This document shows, piece after piece, positions 1 to 6,528 of a stretch of 12,501 nucleotides of DNA. Origin of the DNA: DASZZV01 sp035544835 (GTDB lineage Bacteria; Acidobacteriota; Thermoanaerobaculia; Gp7-AA8); the NCBI GenBank assembly GCA_035544835.1, contig DASZZV010000016.1, positions 1 to 12,501 on the forward strand, written 5' to 3'. Position 1 is the stretch's first letter, and every line of letters starts with the position of its first letter. A program made the translations under genes and the position numbers. The notes beneath the pieces were generated by a model. The model searched no databases and was not told the DNA's origin. It saw only the letters and a program-made list of their open reading frames with translations.

Positions 1-18
1 GTCTAAGGCCCCCGCCCA

Positions 19-104
19 GATCCCTCGCTGCGGCTCGGGATGACACCCACTCAGTTTCTTTTCTCAGTGGCAGCGCGCACGCTGTCCCTTGCTCGGGATG
101 ACAG
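19..104. repeat. two copies of a dispersed hairpin repeat (GATCC-TCGC-GCTC-GGATGACA family)
   Basis: A 27-nt copy lies at 19-45 and a shorter copy at 82-104 that keeps the TCCC...GCTCGGGATGACA ends but lacks the middle. Both end in CGGGATGACA. The same repeat appears in reverse orientation near 6333-6359, there with TCCT/AGGA in place of TCCC/GGGA. The ends of the core are self-complementary (TCCC with GGGA), so each copy can form a small imperfect hairpin. The pair starts 5 nt beyond the stop codon of the neighbouring hydrolase gene, and may act as its 3' end structure. A small CCACT/AGTGG hairpin (47-51 with 66-70) lies between the copies. Confidence 0.65.
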
Positions 105-109
105 CAACG

Positions 110-721
110 TCAGCGCTTCAACATGAATGCAGCGGCCGCCGAAATGGCCTCGGCCAGGTTTTCCGCCTCGGTCCGGCCCGAGCTTTTCCTCGGCTTCAGA
201 GAGTGATCACCATCCTGAATCCAGACGATCTCGATCTTCGGTGAGAGCTCATAGCTACCGACTTGCTGCTGGTTCCCGAGGGCGTCCCGGACTCCCTGAA
301 CGATCAAGGTCGGCGTGGTCATGGCTGCCAGATGCGCGACGCGCAGAGTCTCGGGTTTTCCGGGTGGGTGAAAGGGGTAGCCAAAACAGACCGCGCCATC
401 GGCCTTCAGTTCATCGGCGACCAGGGTCGCTATTCTGCCGCCCATCGACTTGCCGCCGATGAAGATCCGCCGCTTGTCGCGACGTTCCGCGACAGCCTGC
501 CGCCAGTAGTCGAGCAATACTGCTGGGCGGTCGGGTGGTTTTCGTTGTCCCTGCCGCCGCGCCGCCATGTAGGGGAACTCGAAGCGCGCCACTGCGATCC
601 CTTTCTCCGCGACTCCGCCCGCCACCCGCTCCATGAAGGGAGAATCCATTGGAGCACCAGCGCCGTGTGCAAAGAGAAACTGAACACTGCTCGACACCTC
701 GTTCTCCAGGAAGGTCACCAT
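110..721 (-). CDS. alpha/beta hydrolase, dienelactone-hydrolase/KANL3-Tex30-like
   Basis: A 203-residue soluble serine-hydrolase-fold protein; substrate unknown. The N-terminal FLFAHGAGAP (about residues 16-24) fits the oxyanion-hole region of the small alpha/beta hydrolases that resemble Tex30/KANL3. The nucleophile elbow is GGKSMGG (S92), followed by an acid in GVRDALG (D146) and a histidine in GDHSL (H173), so the full Ser-Asp-His triad is present in the usual order. Length is normal for this small family. I chose the ATG at 721. The frame stays open to a TTG at 820, but those 33 extra codons translate the AATTGAG heptamer element and are unlikely to be protein. No good Shine-Dalgarno precedes 721. 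The gene is divergent from the PilZ gene, with the heptamer element between them. Confidence 0.8.
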   Translation of the reverse strand: MVTFLENEVSSSVQFLFAHGAGAPMDSPFMERVAGGVAEKGIAVARFEFPYMAARRQGQRKPPDRPAVLLDYWRQAVAERRDKRRIFIGGKSMGGRIATLVADELKADGAVCFGYPFHPPGKPETLRVAHLAAMTTPTLIVQGVRDALGNQQQVGSYELSPKIEIVWIQDGDHSLKPRKSSGRTEAENLAEAISAAAAFMLKR

Positions 722-740
722 AGGGGAATCATCGCACCCG

Positions 741-844
741 CTAGTCGAATTGAGAATTGGGAATTGGGAATTGAGAAAGAAAAAGACAGAGCGAGGTTTT
801 TTCCCTTTCTCAATTCTCAATTCTCAATTCCCAATTCTCACTAG
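741..844. repeat. heptamer inverted-repeat element 1 (AATTGAG type)
   Basis: The left arm has four tandem 7-bp units at 748-775 (AATTGAG, with two AATTGGG variants). The right arm has four complementary units at 809-836, one of them a variant. The outer ends are CTAGT (741-745) and ACTAG (840-844). A spacer of about 33 nt with no coding potential separates the arms. A transcript would fold into a stem of about 30 bp. It lies between the divergent hydrolase and PilZ genes. Sister elements of the same design are at 4611-4706 and 7596-7700. Confidence 0.85.
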
Positions 845-858
845 AATGACTGGCGATG
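842..858 (+). promoter_or_regulatory. putative leaderless promoter, -10 TAGAAT, of the PilZ gene
   Basis: TAGAAT at 842-847 is followed by exactly 8 nt and then the ATG at 856. No Shine-Dalgarno can fit in that gap. Transcription from a hexamer so placed would begin at or next to the A of the start codon. The first bases of the hexamer overlap the ACTAG end of heptamer element 1, so insertion of the element may have made or remade this promoter. No convincing -35 is visible. The same geometry is seen at 5312-5328 and 9173-9189. Confidence 0.45.
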
Positions 859-1215
859 AATGAAGAGCGACGCAAGGCCAGAAGGCTTCCGGTAGAGATG
901 CGCATCGAGTTGGAGTCGGGGAGTGGTTTGACCCGGGACGTCAGCGGTCTTGGCGTTCTTTTCACCAGCGAGTCGAGGCTCGACCTCGAAGACGAGATCG
1001 ACTTCACGCTCAGGGTGCCGGTCGGTGCCTCCGTGAAGTGTCGAGGACGGGTGGTGCGGGTCATCGAAGAGACTCCACTGCGTTTTGCGATCGGCGCCAC
1101 CATCGACCGATGTCTCCTGCCTGAGGAATCGACCGGCGACCCTTCCTCGCCATCTGAGGTCTTTCTGAAGGAGATGCGGCAGCATCACCCCGAGGCGTGG
1201 GAGTGGGGTGAGTGA
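856..1215 (+). CDS. PilZ domain protein (probable c-di-GMP receptor)
   Basis: A 119-residue stand-alone PilZ domain. The RxxxR c-di-GMP-binding motif lies in RRKARR (residues 5-10), followed by the second motif DVSGLG (D28, S30, G33), with the usual spacing of about 20 residues. The rest is beta-rich (FTLRVPVG, CRGRVVRV), as in the six-stranded PilZ barrel. A short charged tail ends the protein. PilZ proteins bind cyclic di-GMP and alter motility, secretion or polysaccharide synthesis. No diguanylate cyclase or phosphodiesterase is nearby, so the partner is unknown. The ATG at 856 puts the RxxxR motif at the N-terminus as expected. There is no Shine-Dalgarno, and a TAGAAT hexamer lies 8 nt upstream. 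The next gene starts 127 nt downstream. Confidence 0.88.
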   Translation: MNEERRKARRLPVEMRIELESGSGLTRDVSGLGVLFTSESRLDLEDEIDFTLRVPVGASVKCRGRVVRVIEETPLRFAIGATIDRCLLPEESTGDPSSPSEVFLKEMRQHHPEAWEWGE

Positions 1216-1270
1216 GGCGTGGTCTGGGCCGGAAAGGCGACACAAAACTCGCAAGGTCGCCTCGGGGCGG

Positions 1271-1276
1271 TAAAAT
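1271..1276 (+). promoter_or_regulatory. possible -10 element of the lipoprotein gene
   Basis: TAAAAT stands 66 nt before the ATG at 1343, in the 127-nt gap after the PilZ gene. It resembles a sigma-70 -10 hexamer, but no good -35 lies 16-18 nt upstream. The lipoprotein could instead be read through from the PilZ promoter. Confidence 0.3.
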
Positions 1277-1342
1277 GCTGCCGTTGCATCGAGAAAGCGC
1301 GCGCGAGCTCCACTGTCGTGACGGGAGTGGTCGGAGGCAGAC

Positions 1343-3841
1343 ATGGTGTTTCAGAAATTCACGTCGTGGCGGTCAGTGGCTTACGCGGCGCTGCTCAGTG
1401 TCGTCTTCGTGCTGGCTGCATGCAGTACTGAGGGCCCTTCACCGACGGAGCCCACTAGTGATGTTCAGCTTTTCGGCTTCGTGCGCGGAGCGGGAGGCTC
1501 TCCCATCTCAAACGCCACGGTTTCGGTAGGTATGCACACAGCGTCCTCGGACGCTACCGGACTCTATCGGCTGACCGGTCTTACGAGTGGCAGCCAGACG
1601 GTGACGGCAAAGAAATCAGGGTTTCAGGATTTCACGAAGACCGTTGACCTGGATCGGGCGCTCGCCAATCAACTCGACATCACGCTCGTTCCCTCAGGCG
1701 GCACAGGCGTCATCACCGGCGATGTTCGCTCCGACAACGCTCCCCTGGCCGGCGTGACGATTGCCGCGGCGGGATCTTCCACCACGACCGCGGCCGATGG
1801 GACGTTCACCCTGAGTGGCCTGACGCCCGGCACGGTCACGCTGACCGCACATAAGGATGGGTTCAATGACGTGACTCTACAGGTCAACGTCGGAGAGTCG
1901 GTCCATATCGTCATGTCGCGCCCCAGCGTGTCACCGGCCTCACTCTCCGGAACCGTAACTGGGTCCGGCGCTCCGGTTTCCGGAGTGGTTGTAACAGCGC
2001 AGGGTCAGACCGCGACGACCGGAGCCGACGGAAAGTATTCATTCGCGACACTCATCTCGGGAACGACCGCTATCCGGGCGACTAAGACCGGGTTCGCCAC
2101 GTTCCAGCAGAACGTGACGCTGGCTTCCGGTCCGAACACTCTCGATATCACGCTGTCGGCCGTCAGTAGCGCGACCTTGTCGGGTCAGGTGACCTCATCC
2201 GGCACGGCGGTCTCTGGTGCCACTGTTTCCGCACAAGGCAAGACCGCCACGACAGGGACGGACGGGAACTACTCGATCACCGGACTGAACGCCGGGACGA
2301 CGAGTGTCTCGGTGTCGAAGAGCGGTTTCTCGACCGTCACGCAGTCGGTGGTTCTCACCGATGGCGCGAATACGCTGAACGTCACGCTCAGCGGGTCAGG
2401 ATCGGGCACCACGAGCCTCTCCGGCACCATCACCACCAGCACAGGCGGCGCGCTACCTGGCGCTACCATCACGGTTCAGTCAAAGACTGCCACGTCAGCA
2501 AATGACGGAAGCTACATGATCTCAGATCTCACGACCGGGACGGCCAGCGTCAACGTCTCGAAGATCGGCTTTCAGGGTCAGATTCTGACGGTGACTCTCG
2601 CTACCGGCGCCAACACGCTCAACGCCTCGCTCGTTGCCATTACGCCTCGGGCGACGCTGTTGGGCACGGCCACGTTCAACGGCAATCCGGTCTCTGGAGT
2701 GACGGTGACGGCGCAGGGACTCTCGGTTGTCACTGCCAGCGGCGGCACGTACCGCTTCAGCGATCTGAGCACCGGTTCGAGCACCGTCACCGCTCAGAAG
2801 AGTGGCTTCCAGGATTTACGGCAGACCGTAACACTGGTTACCGGAGACAACACTCTCGACATCCTTCTGACAGCTGCCTCGGGCACTGCTTTGCTTTCAG
2901 GTACTGTGGCGAGCGGAGGATCGGCCGTTGCCGGGGTCACGATTACAGTTCGTGGACAAACCGCGATCTCAGGCACGGATGGCACATACCTTTTCACCGG
3001 GCTGATCCCGGGATCGACGACTCTGACTGCGACGAAGAGCGGCTTCCAGAATTTCCAGACGACGGTCTCCCTGCTGAGCGGAGCGAATAATTTCGACATC
3101 GGTCTCACTCCCTCCACCGCTACCGGCGCCAACCTCAGCGGGCTGGTTTCGACGTTGGACGGTCTGCCTATCCCCGGTGTAACGATCAGTGCGCAGAGCA
3201 GGACGAGCATCAGCGATGACAACGGACAGTACACGATCACCAGTCTCACGCCCGGCTCCACGATCGTCACCGCGCAAAAAACTGGCTTCCAGGATTCCCG
3301 CCAGACCGTGACACTCGTCGCGGGCGACAACACTCTTCTCATTCAGATGACGGCAGCCTCTGGGACAGCGCTGCTGTCGGGAATTGTAACGACTGGAGTA
3401 GATGCCACTTCCGTTTCAGGAGTCACGGTCGCTGCTCAGGGAAAGAGCACCGTGTCGAGGGCGGATGGCTCTTATCTCCTCACCAATCTGACGCCGGTAA
3501 GTACCGTGGTAACGGCGACGAAGACAGGGTTCACGAACTTCTCACAATCGATGAACCTCGTGGCGGGACAGAACACTTTGAATATCTCGGTGACGCCTTC
3601 TTCGACGAACCTTTCCGGTTCGGTCAGGAAACTGGATGGGACGACGGCCATTTCAGGAGCCAAGGTCACCGTACAGAACATTTCGGCCACCACTGACGTG
3701 AACGGTCTCTATCGAATTACCGGACTGGCGCCAGGCACTGCGACGGTCACAGTGACGGCGAATGGCTTCAAGAATTTATCGCAGGTGACAACGCTGAACG
3801 CCGGTGACAACACCCTCGATATTCAGATGACTCCTCCGTAA
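1343..3841 (+). CDS. repeat lipoprotein with ten carboxypeptidase-regulatory-like domains
   Basis: An 832-residue exported lipoprotein. The N-terminus has a few charged residues, a hydrophobic stretch (about 12-25) and the lipobox LAAC with C27 as the lipidation site, then a Ser/Thr/Pro-rich linker. Residues 43-832 consist of ten tandem domains of 77-80 residues. Each has the pattern LSGxV, then G(V/A)TV, DGxYxxxxLxxGxxxVxAxKxGF and NTLDI, typical of transthyretin-like CarboxypepD_reg domains. No enzymatic domain is present, so a structural, adhesive or carbohydrate-binding surface role is inference. The ATG at 1343 has GGAGG at 1333-1337, a good ribosome-binding site. The gene converges on the glycosyltransferase with a gap of only 14 nt. 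Domains 6-7 and 8-9 look like duplicated pairs. Confidence 0.85.
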   Translation: MVFQKFTSWRSVAYAALLSVVFVLAACSTEGPSPTEPTSDVQLFGFVRGAGGSPISNATVSVGMHTASSDATGLYRLTGLTSGSQTVTAKKSGFQDFTKTVDLDRALANQLDITLVPSGGTGVITGDVRSDNAPLAGVTIAAAGSSTTTAADGTFTLSGLTPGTVTLTAHKDGFNDVTLQVNVGESVHIVMSRPSVSPASLSGTVTGSGAPVSGVVVTAQGQTATTGADGKYSFATLISGTTAIRATKTGFATFQQNVTLASGPNTLDITLSAVSSATLSGQVTSSGTAVSGATVSAQGKTATTGTDGNYSITGLNAGTTSVSVSKSGFSTVTQSVVLTDGANTLNVTLSGSGSGTTSLSGTITTSTGGALPGATITVQSKTATSANDGSYMISDLTTGTASVNVSKIGFQGQILTVTLATGANTLNASLVAITPRATLLGTATFNGNPVSGVTVTAQGLSVVTASGGTYRFSDLSTGSSTVTAQKSGFQDLRQTVTLVTGDNTLDILLTAASGTALLSGTVASGGSAVAGVTITVRGQTAISGTDGTYLFTGLIPGSTTLTATKSGFQNFQTTVSLLSGANNFDIGLTPSTATGANLSGLVSTLDGLPIPGVTISAQSRTSISDDNGQYTITSLTPGSTIVTAQKTGFQDSRQTVTLVAGDNTLLIQMTAASGTALLSGIVTTGVDATSVSGVTVAAQGKSTVSRADGSYLLTNLTPVSTVVTATKTGFTNFSQSMNLVAGQNTLNISVTPSSTNLSGSVRKLDGTTAISGAKVTVQNISATTDVNGLYRITGLAPGTATVTVTANGFKNLSQVTTLNAGDNTLDIQMTPP
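1469..3838 (+). repeat. ten in-frame coding tandem repeats of about 237 bp
   Basis: The domain boundaries by residue are 43, 123, 200, 278, 358, 438, 517, 597, 677 and 756, to 832. Units are diverged rather than identical, so this is an old array. The exception is the end of units 6 and 8: residues around GFQDxRQTVTLVxGDNTL, followed by TAASGTALLSG, recur 160 codons apart with high DNA similarity (near 2805 and 3285). Units 7 and 9 share a TPS-T tail and the next units both open NLSGxV. Confidence 0.85.
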
Positions 3842-3855
3842 CAGTCTTGCGAGAA

Positions 3856-4596
3856 TTACTGATCGCGGTCGTTGTACCAGTAGCGCCGAACGAACTCCGT
3901 GGCCCCTTCCGGAGAGCGGATCATGAGCCCGACCAGCCGCGCGATCTGTGTGAAGTAGTGCCACTCGCCGTATTTGTCGAACTTGCGAACCGAGGCGATG
4001 GCTTTGGCCGTGGTCACTCGAGCCAGTCTCTGGCGGCGAGGGCGGCCCAGCGCCCGCAGTTTGAAGAGAAACTCGACATCTTCGGCGAACAGCCTGGTCT
4101 CGCTGTATCCCTGCACCGCTTTGAAGTCATCGCGAAGACAGAAGACGACGCCCGTGTCCATTCGCATCAAGACGACGATCGGTACCATCGCTGCGAAGGT
4201 ACAGAGAAGCCCGAGGGACCAGCGCTCCAGTTTGACGCCGGTCGCTCCGCCGATCACTCGACCGGTCTCCAGGGCCCTCTCGATCTCATTGAAGGTCTGC
4301 GGATGCACTCTGGCGTCGGCATCCACGAAGCAGATGATCTCGCCCTGGGCGATGGCCGCTCCACCGTTTCGGGCCGCACCGATCACCCGCTTCTCGACCG
4401 TGGCGACCAGGCATCCATGATCCGCGGCGATGCGCGCCGTGGCGTCGGTGGAAGAATTGTCGGCGACGATGACCTCGATGGTGTCGCGTCCCTTCACATA
4501 AGCACGACGTGCCGTCTCGACGCTCTCCAGCAGGCGCGGAAGGAGCGCCGCTTCGTTATAAGCCGGAATGACCAGGGAGAAGCGGAGAGGCTGCAC
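3856..4596 (-). CDS. glycosyltransferase family 2
   Basis: A 246-residue GT-A fold glycosyltransferase. Seen with the GTG start: VIPAYNE (9-15), the nucleotide-binding DNSSTD (46-51), the metal-binding DxD in FVDADA (92-94), and the catalytic-base ED in LFAEDVEF (172-173). A hydrophobic stretch (about 128-144) suggests membrane association. It probably transfers a sugar from a nucleotide-sugar to a lipid or glycan; donor and acceptor cannot be read. The start is uncertain. The frame is open to a TTG at 4695, but that upstream part is translated heptamer repeat. GTG at 4596 and TTG at 4614 are the realistic choices, and neither has a clear Shine-Dalgarno. It is divergent from the FKBP gene across heptamer element 2. 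Confidence 0.82.
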   Translation of the reverse strand: MQPLRFSLVIPAYNEAALLPRLLESVETARRAYVKGRDTIEVIVADNSSTDATARIAADHGCLVATVEKRVIGAARNGGAAIAQGEIICFVDADARVHPQTFNEIERALETGRVIGGATGVKLERWSLGLLCTFAAMVPIVVLMRMDTGVVFCLRDDFKAVQGYSETRLFAEDVEFLFKLRALGRPRRQRLARVTTAKAIASVRKFDKYGEWHYFTQIARLVGLMIRSPEGATEFVRRYWYNDRDQ

Positions 4597-4610
4597 TTTG
4601 CAAAGGTAAC

Positions 4611-4706
4611 CCAATTGAGAATTGAGAATTGAGAATTGAGAAATAAAAGGGCATGTCTGCGCGTCAGGCTTGTTTTGAACTTTCTCAATTCTCAATTCTC
4701 AATTCC
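4611..4706. repeat. heptamer inverted-repeat element 2 (AATTGAG type)
   Basis: Four perfect AATTGAG units (4613-4640) face three complementary CTCAATT units (4684-4704). The spacer is about 40 nt and starts AAAT and ends CTTT, resembling the other elements only at its edges. The element fills the whole gap between the divergent glycosyltransferase and FKBP genes. The FKBP ribosome-binding site begins right at its right edge. Confidence 0.85.
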
Positions 4707-4715
4707 GGAGGTTCG

Positions 4716-5144
4716 ATGCAGACGGCGGCAAAAGGCGACACAGTAAAGGTGCATTACGCGGGAACACTGGAGGATGGATCGAAGTTCGACTCCTCGGCAG
4801 GTGGAGATCCGTTTCAATTCAAGATTGGCTCAGGTCAGGTGATCGACGGATTTGAGGATGCCATCATCGGTATGAAGGTTGGCGACAGGAAGCGAACGAC
4901 CATCCCGGCCGAGAACGCCTACGGTGAACATGAACCCGATCTCCAGTTCGAGGTCTCTCGCAAGCAGGTCCCGGAAGGTGTTGAGATCCATGTCGGTGAC
5001 TTCCTGGAGATCGGGCTGCCCGATGGAAGTAGCGCGCCCATGAAAGTCGCCGATTTCAATGAGGCTCATGTGACGCTGGATGCGAATCATCCCCTGGCGG
5101 GAAAGACATTGATTTTCGATCTGGAACTGCTGGAAATCGAGTAG
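4716..5144 (+). CDS. FKBP-type peptidyl-prolyl cis-trans isomerase, SlyD/SlpA-like
   Basis: A 142-residue cytoplasmic prolyl isomerase and probable folding chaperone. The FKBP half carries VKVHYAGTLEDGSKFDSS (10-27) and VIDGFEDAIIGMKVGD (42-57). The insert-in-flap segment (about 70-120) replaces the flap, and the chain returns to the FKBP fold with the family signature LDANHPLAGK (121-130). The length fits SlpA-type proteins; the metal-binding His/Cys tail of E. coli SlyD is absent. The ATG at 4716 follows CCGGAGG (4705-4711) by 4 nt, which fixes this start against an upstream in-frame codon at 4653. That longer form would only add translated heptamer repeat. The promoter must lie in or across element 2. 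Confidence 0.92.
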   Translation: MQTAAKGDTVKVHYAGTLEDGSKFDSSAGGDPFQFKIGSGQVIDGFEDAIIGMKVGDRKRTTIPAENAYGEHEPDLQFEVSRKQVPEGVEIHVGDFLEIGLPDGSSAPMKVADFNEAHVTLDANHPLAGKTLIFDLELLEIE

Positions 5145-5148
5145 AGAA

Positions 5149-5292
5149 ATCGGAGTGGCGACATCTCTGTCGCCTGGCCCGGCGGCATCCCGCGCCGCCG
5201 TTCCTTGACTTGAGCTCGAACTAAATTCTTCGCCTGACGGGCGGCGGCGCGGGACGCAGCCGAGCCAGGCGGCAGGATGCCGCCACTCCGAT
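5149..5292. repeat. four-hairpin inverted element A (REPIN-like)
   Basis: The outer arms (5149-5178 and 5264-5292) are complementary, and the whole 144 bp can fold as one long imperfect hairpin. Each arm also holds two local hairpins. In the left arm these are GGCGACA/TGTCGCC (5157-5174) and CGGCGGC/GCCGCCG (5180-5200); in the right arm, CGGCGGC/GCAGCCG (5242-5262) and GGCGGCA/TGCCGCC (5268-5284). It fills the gap between the FKBP gene and the zinc-ribbon gene, and could serve as FKBP 3' structure. It has no coding potential. Confidence 0.8.
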
Positions 5293-5311
5293 CGGTGAAT
5301 CGCTGCGGCGT

Positions 5312-5328
5312 TACAATTTTCTGACGTG
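5312..5328 (+). promoter_or_regulatory. putative leaderless promoter, -10 TACAAT
   Basis: TACAAT at 5312-5317 is followed by 8 nt and then the GTG at 5326. There is no Shine-Dalgarno before that GTG. The placement predicts transcription starting at or next to the start codon. No recognisable -35 was found; the position where it should lie overlaps the right end of the four-hairpin element. Confidence 0.5.
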
Positions 5329-6252
5329 ACCTCCTGTCCGAAATGTGGAGCTGCCGCAACTGATGGCGCCGAAGATTGCCTCCATTGCGGCGTCGTCTTC
5401 TCGAAGTGGGAGAGCGTTGGGGCGACATCTCGTGTCTGGCCCGACGTCGTGCGGTCGCTGCCGTTTGTCGAAAGGCCGGTAGCGGACGGTCGCATCGGTC
5501 CTCACGAGATGAAGATCCTCGTGTCAGGTCTGATCGCCGCAGCAATCATTTACGCCTTACCCTTGACCCGCTTCATGATCTCGGCACTCGTCACTTTGTT
5601 CCACGAGTTTGGTCATGCCGTAGTCGGATGGCTGCTGGGATGTCCGTCGATTCCTGCTTTCGATTTCGTTTACGGCGGTGGATTTACGAACCTCGGTGAA
5701 TTCCGTCCGCTTCTTGCGGTCGGTATTGCAGGGGTTTTCGGCTATGCCGCATGGCTCTTTCGCGAGAATCGAACCACCGTTGCGCTGATCGCGGCGATCT
5801 TCACGGTGTGGCTGATTTTCGTGAGCGCGGAATGGCGGCGCGAGCTGGCCATCGCCGCTGCCGGTCACGCATCCGAGTTCATTCTGGCGGGCATTCTCTT
5901 TTATCAGGCGCTCTCCGGCGTTGGCTGGAAGAACCCTGATCTGGAGCGCCCATTCGGAGCCTTCGCTGCCTTCTTCGTGCAGATCCACAGCATGGGATTC
6001 GCCTGGCGGCTGGCTCACGACCCCGACTTTCTCGCCGTTTACCTCGAGGGGAAAGGCGGCGCATTGATGAACGACCTCGAAGTCGTGGCTCTCGATCTCA
6101 ACATCTACCTCGGATGGAATCCGGGAGTCGTTGGAGTCGCGAAGCTGCTCTTCTTCTTCTCGCTTCTTCCGATCACCATCGCGCTGATCTGGTATTTCCA
6201 GCGAGCTCGCTGGCATCGAGTGATGAGGGCACTACGGACGGCCGACGCGTAG
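5326..6252 (+). CDS. zinc-ribbon multi-pass membrane protein with HEFGH motif (M50-like)
   Basis: A 308-residue protein of unknown function. The N-terminus is a zinc ribbon, CPKCG (C4, C7) and CLHCG (C18, C21), followed by VVFSKW. A linker of about 35 residues leads to a membrane domain with roughly six or seven hydrophobic segments (about 65-104, 128-144, 150-168, 172-195, 210-225, 268-290). Near the start of that domain lies TLFHEFGHAVVG, an HExxH motif (H93, E94, H97) as in site-2 and other membrane zinc metallopeptidases of the M50 type. The usual NPDG third-ligand motif was not found; GHASE (H181, E184) is a candidate. Protease activity is inference. The GTG at 5326 places the first Cys at residue 4. 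The gene stands alone on its strand and converges on trxB. Confidence 0.75.
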   Translation: MTSCPKCGAAATDGAEDCLHCGVVFSKWESVGATSRVWPDVVRSLPFVERPVADGRIGPHEMKILVSGLIAAAIIYALPLTRFMISALVTLFHEFGHAVVGWLLGCPSIPAFDFVYGGGFTNLGEFRPLLAVGIAGVFGYAAWLFRENRTTVALIAAIFTVWLIFVSAEWRRELAIAAAGHASEFILAGILFYQALSGVGWKNPDLERPFGAFAAFFVQIHSMGFAWRLAHDPDFLAVYLEGKGGALMNDLEVVALDLNIYLGWNPGVVGVAKLLFFFSLLPITIALIWYFQRARWHRVMRALRTADA

Positions 6253-6274
6253 CGCGATCGAGATACAGAAACAG

Positions 6275-6475
6275 GCATCGTCATCCTGAGCGGGGAACGA
6301 TGCGAACGTCGCCGATGAAGAAAGGAACAGCCTGTCATCCTGAGCGATAGCGAAGGATCTTTGGTGACGTGACCGCGGTCTGAATTGGCAATTTCTACCA
6401 TGTCACCAAAGATCCTTCGGTCGCACTCACTCCCTGCTGATCTTCCAGTCTTGCGCGCGCTCCCTCAGGATGACA
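6275..6475. repeat. cluster of 'TCATCCTGAGCG' hairpin repeats
   Basis: This fills most of the 276-nt gap between two convergent genes. A first unit (6275-6303) has TCATCCTGAGCG in a loop closed by GCATCGT and ACGATGC. A second, larger inverted repeat (6333-6475) starts with TGTCATCCTGAG and ends with CTCAGGATGACA. Inside it CGAAGGATCTTTGGTGAC (6351-6368) is exactly complementary to 6402-6419. The right arm carries about 30 nt of extra sequence (near 6425-6460) that interrupts the match. The core is the reverse complement of the repeat at 19-45. It may serve as a bidirectional 3' structure; no U-tract of a classic terminator is seen. Confidence 0.75.
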
Positions 6476-6528
6476 ATCTCCCAGACCCGCGTAAATACTG
6501 GCATCAGAGCGGTCAGCCCTATTCGCCG

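Noticed and set aside
841..1344. Antisense ORF of 167 residues over the PilZ gene
   Set aside because: It is the mirror of a well-recognised PilZ frame, has no recognisable domain and begins or ends in repeats.
2794..3342. Antisense ORF of 182 residues in the lipoprotein gene
   Set aside because: It follows the repeat structure of the sense frame and has no motif of its own; open antisense frames are common in GC-rich repeats.
3847..4632. Plus-strand ORF of 261 residues over the glycosyltransferase
   Set aside because: The minus frame carries all glycosyltransferase motifs; the plus frame has low-complexity composition and no motif.
5149..5292. Insertion sequence remnant with terminal inverted repeats
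   Set aside because: Only 144 bp, no transposase fragment and no target duplication seen; the inner hairpins fit a REP-type element better.
5557..6216. Minus-strand ORF of 219 residues over the zinc-ribbon protein
   Set aside because: It is rich in charged residues without hydrophobic pattern, typical of an antisense shadow of membrane helices.
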